Shown: positions 4,987 to 5,856 of the stretch, one piece after another
Position numbering within the stretch: position 1 is the first letter of the stretch
How the letters are laid out: each line of letters starts with the position of its first letter
Assembly: GCA_017934845.1 (NCBI GenBank)
Contig: JAGBIR010000167.1
Coordinates: forward strand, 1-5,856
Source: Alistipes sp.
GTDB lineage: Bacteria > Bacteroidota > Bacteroidia > Bacteroidales > Rikenellaceae
Direction of reading: 5' to 3'
Length of the DNA stretch: 5,856 nt
Position numbers and translations under genes: made by a program
Notes under the pieces: model-generated
What the model saw: the letters and a program-made list of their open reading frames with translations, nothing else
Told to the model about the DNA's origin: nothing
The model's database searches: none

Positions 4987-5856
4987 ATGACAATGAAAAG
5001 TTTTTTTGTGGGCCTGACGGCTCTGTGTGGCGGTGTGATGCCGTCGTTTGCGTGTACGGGAATCGCGTTGAAGGCAAAAGATGGCAGCTATGTGCAGGCG
5101 CGGACTATCGAGGCCGCTCAGATGGCATTGGAGAGTAATTATGTGGTTATTCCGCGTGGCCACTCCATAACGTCGTTTACTCCTTCGGGGCGCAACGGGG
5201 TGACCTTTACGGCGCGTTATGGCGTAGTGGGACTGTCGGTTGTGCGCGAGGAGTTTATTGCCGAGGGAATCAATGAGCAGGGGCTCTCGGCGGGTCTGTT
5301 TTTCTTCCCTCACTACGGAAGTTACGAGAAGTATGACGCAAAATACAATGCGCAGACGCTGGGCGATTTACAGGTTGTGGCGTGGATATTGGCGTCGTTT
5401 GCGACTATCGACGAGATGAAGTCAGCTCTGGAGACGGTGCGCATAGTTGGGTTGGATAGTTCGGCTGTGGTACATTGGCGTATAGGAGAGCGTTCGGGGC
5501 GGCAAGTGGTGATGGAAATTGTAGATGGTAAGCCCCATATCTACGAGAATAAGGTTGGTGTAATCACCAATGCGCCGGGTTTTGAGTGGCACTTGACAAA
5601 TCTGAACAACTATGTAAATCTCTATCCCGGCAGTGCGCCCGACCAGCGATTGTCTGGCGAGGAGCTGCGCCCCATAGGTGGTAACTCCGGTTTCTTGGGC
5701 CTGCCCGGTGATGCTACGCCGCCGTCACGATTCGTGCGGGCTGCGTTCTATGTGGCAACCTCACCGCAGCGCGCTACGGGTTTTGATACTATTTTGCAGA
5801 GTTTCCATCTGCTAAATAACTTCGATGTGCCAATCGGCATAGAGCATCCGATGGGC
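4987..5856 (+). CDS. Choloylglycine hydrolase / penicillin V acylase family protein (linear amide C-N hydrolase), 3'-truncated by the window
   Basis: The frame is open from ATG 4987 to the last base, giving 290 residues with no stop; the family is usually about 320-360 residues after any signal peptide. It is an N-terminal-nucleophile hydrolase that cleaves amide bonds such as those of conjugated bile acids, penicillin V or acyl-homoserine lactones. A signal peptide (1-22) ends in SFA, so cleavage would expose Cys23 (CTG) as the nucleophile. Other family residues are Arg39 in ARTIE, Asn96 in INEQGLSAG, Asn195 in VITNAPGFEWHLTNLNNY, and Arg248 in SRFVRAAF. The Asp normally three residues after the first Arg is Glu42. 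The likely location is the periplasm or outside the cell. SFAC does not fit a lipobox. The ATG at 4993 (MKSFF) is an equally good start. Whether it is a true bile salt hydrolase cannot be told from sequence alone. A reverse-strand open frame over its first half (4927-5313) is a shadow. Confidence 0.9.
   Translation, partial: MTMKSFFVGLTALCGGVMPSFACTGIALKAKDGSYVQARTIEAAQMALESNYVVIPRGHSITSFTPSGRNGVTFTARYGVVGLSVVREEFIAEGINEQGLSAGLFFFPHYGSYEKYDAKYNAQTLGDLQVVAWILASFATIDEMKSALETVRIVGLDSSAVVHWRIGERSGRQVVMEIVDGKPHIYENKVGVITNAPGFEWHLTNLNNYVNLYPGSAPDQRLSGEELRPIGGNSGFLGLPGDATPPSRFVRAAFYVATSPQRATGFDTILQSFHLLNNFDVPIGIEHPMG

Noticed and set aside
4927..5313. Minus-strand 128-codon open frame at the hydrolase start
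   Set aside because: It is antisense to the signal peptide and catalytic Cys region of a convincing hydrolase and has a low-complexity Arg/His-rich product typical of shadow frames.

Overview
The window looks like chromosome from a gut-type Bacteroidales bacterium; the genus cannot be fixed from sequence alone. Four things point there: promoters of the TTG / TAnnTTTG type upstream of the tRNA and the lipoprotein gene, no clear Shine-Dalgarno sequences at the starts, a tRNA gene without an encoded CCA end, and a large lipoprotein with the N-terminal layout of Bacteroides TlpA-like thioredoxin proteins.

Layout. Positions 2-862 (+) are the C-terminal half of an AMP-forming long-chain acyl-CoA synthetase that enters from the left. 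A strong two-way hairpin at 883-913 separates it from a minus-strand block. That block is, in transcription order, a thioredoxin-fold lipoprotein (4208 to 2595), then an intergenic stretch with a possible zinc-ribbon mini-ORF on the opposite strand, then an ECF sigma factor (2276 to 1758), then a one-pass membrane protein 21 bases downstream (1736 to 930) that is probably its anti-sigma partner. From 4209 the strand switches: an AT-rich spacer carries the lipoprotein promoter on one strand and the tRNA-Gly(CCC) promoter on the other. The tRNA (4551-4623) is followed by about 360 bases with nested inverted repeats and two short pieces that match the tRNA, one direct and one inverted. The window ends inside a secreted choloylglycine-hydrolase-family enzyme (4987 to 5856, +), which has no stop codon in the window.

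How the genes may work together. The sigma factor and the membrane protein form a plausible envelope-stress switch: a cytoplasmic sigma-binding tail, one membrane helix and a beta-rich periplasmic sensor. The lipoprotein has the CGPC redox motif and would act in the periplasm, and the hydrolase is exported. A shared link to the envelope or to lipids and bile acids is possible, but only adjacency suggests it; the lipoprotein has its own promoter and is separated from the sigma operon by a hairpin.

The items most worth a second look are the nested inverted-repeat element after the tRNA, the tRNA-derived fragments beyond it, the lipoprotein's missing cis-proline, and the zinc-ribbon mini-ORF. 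No CRISPR array, transposase, integrase or rRNA is visible.
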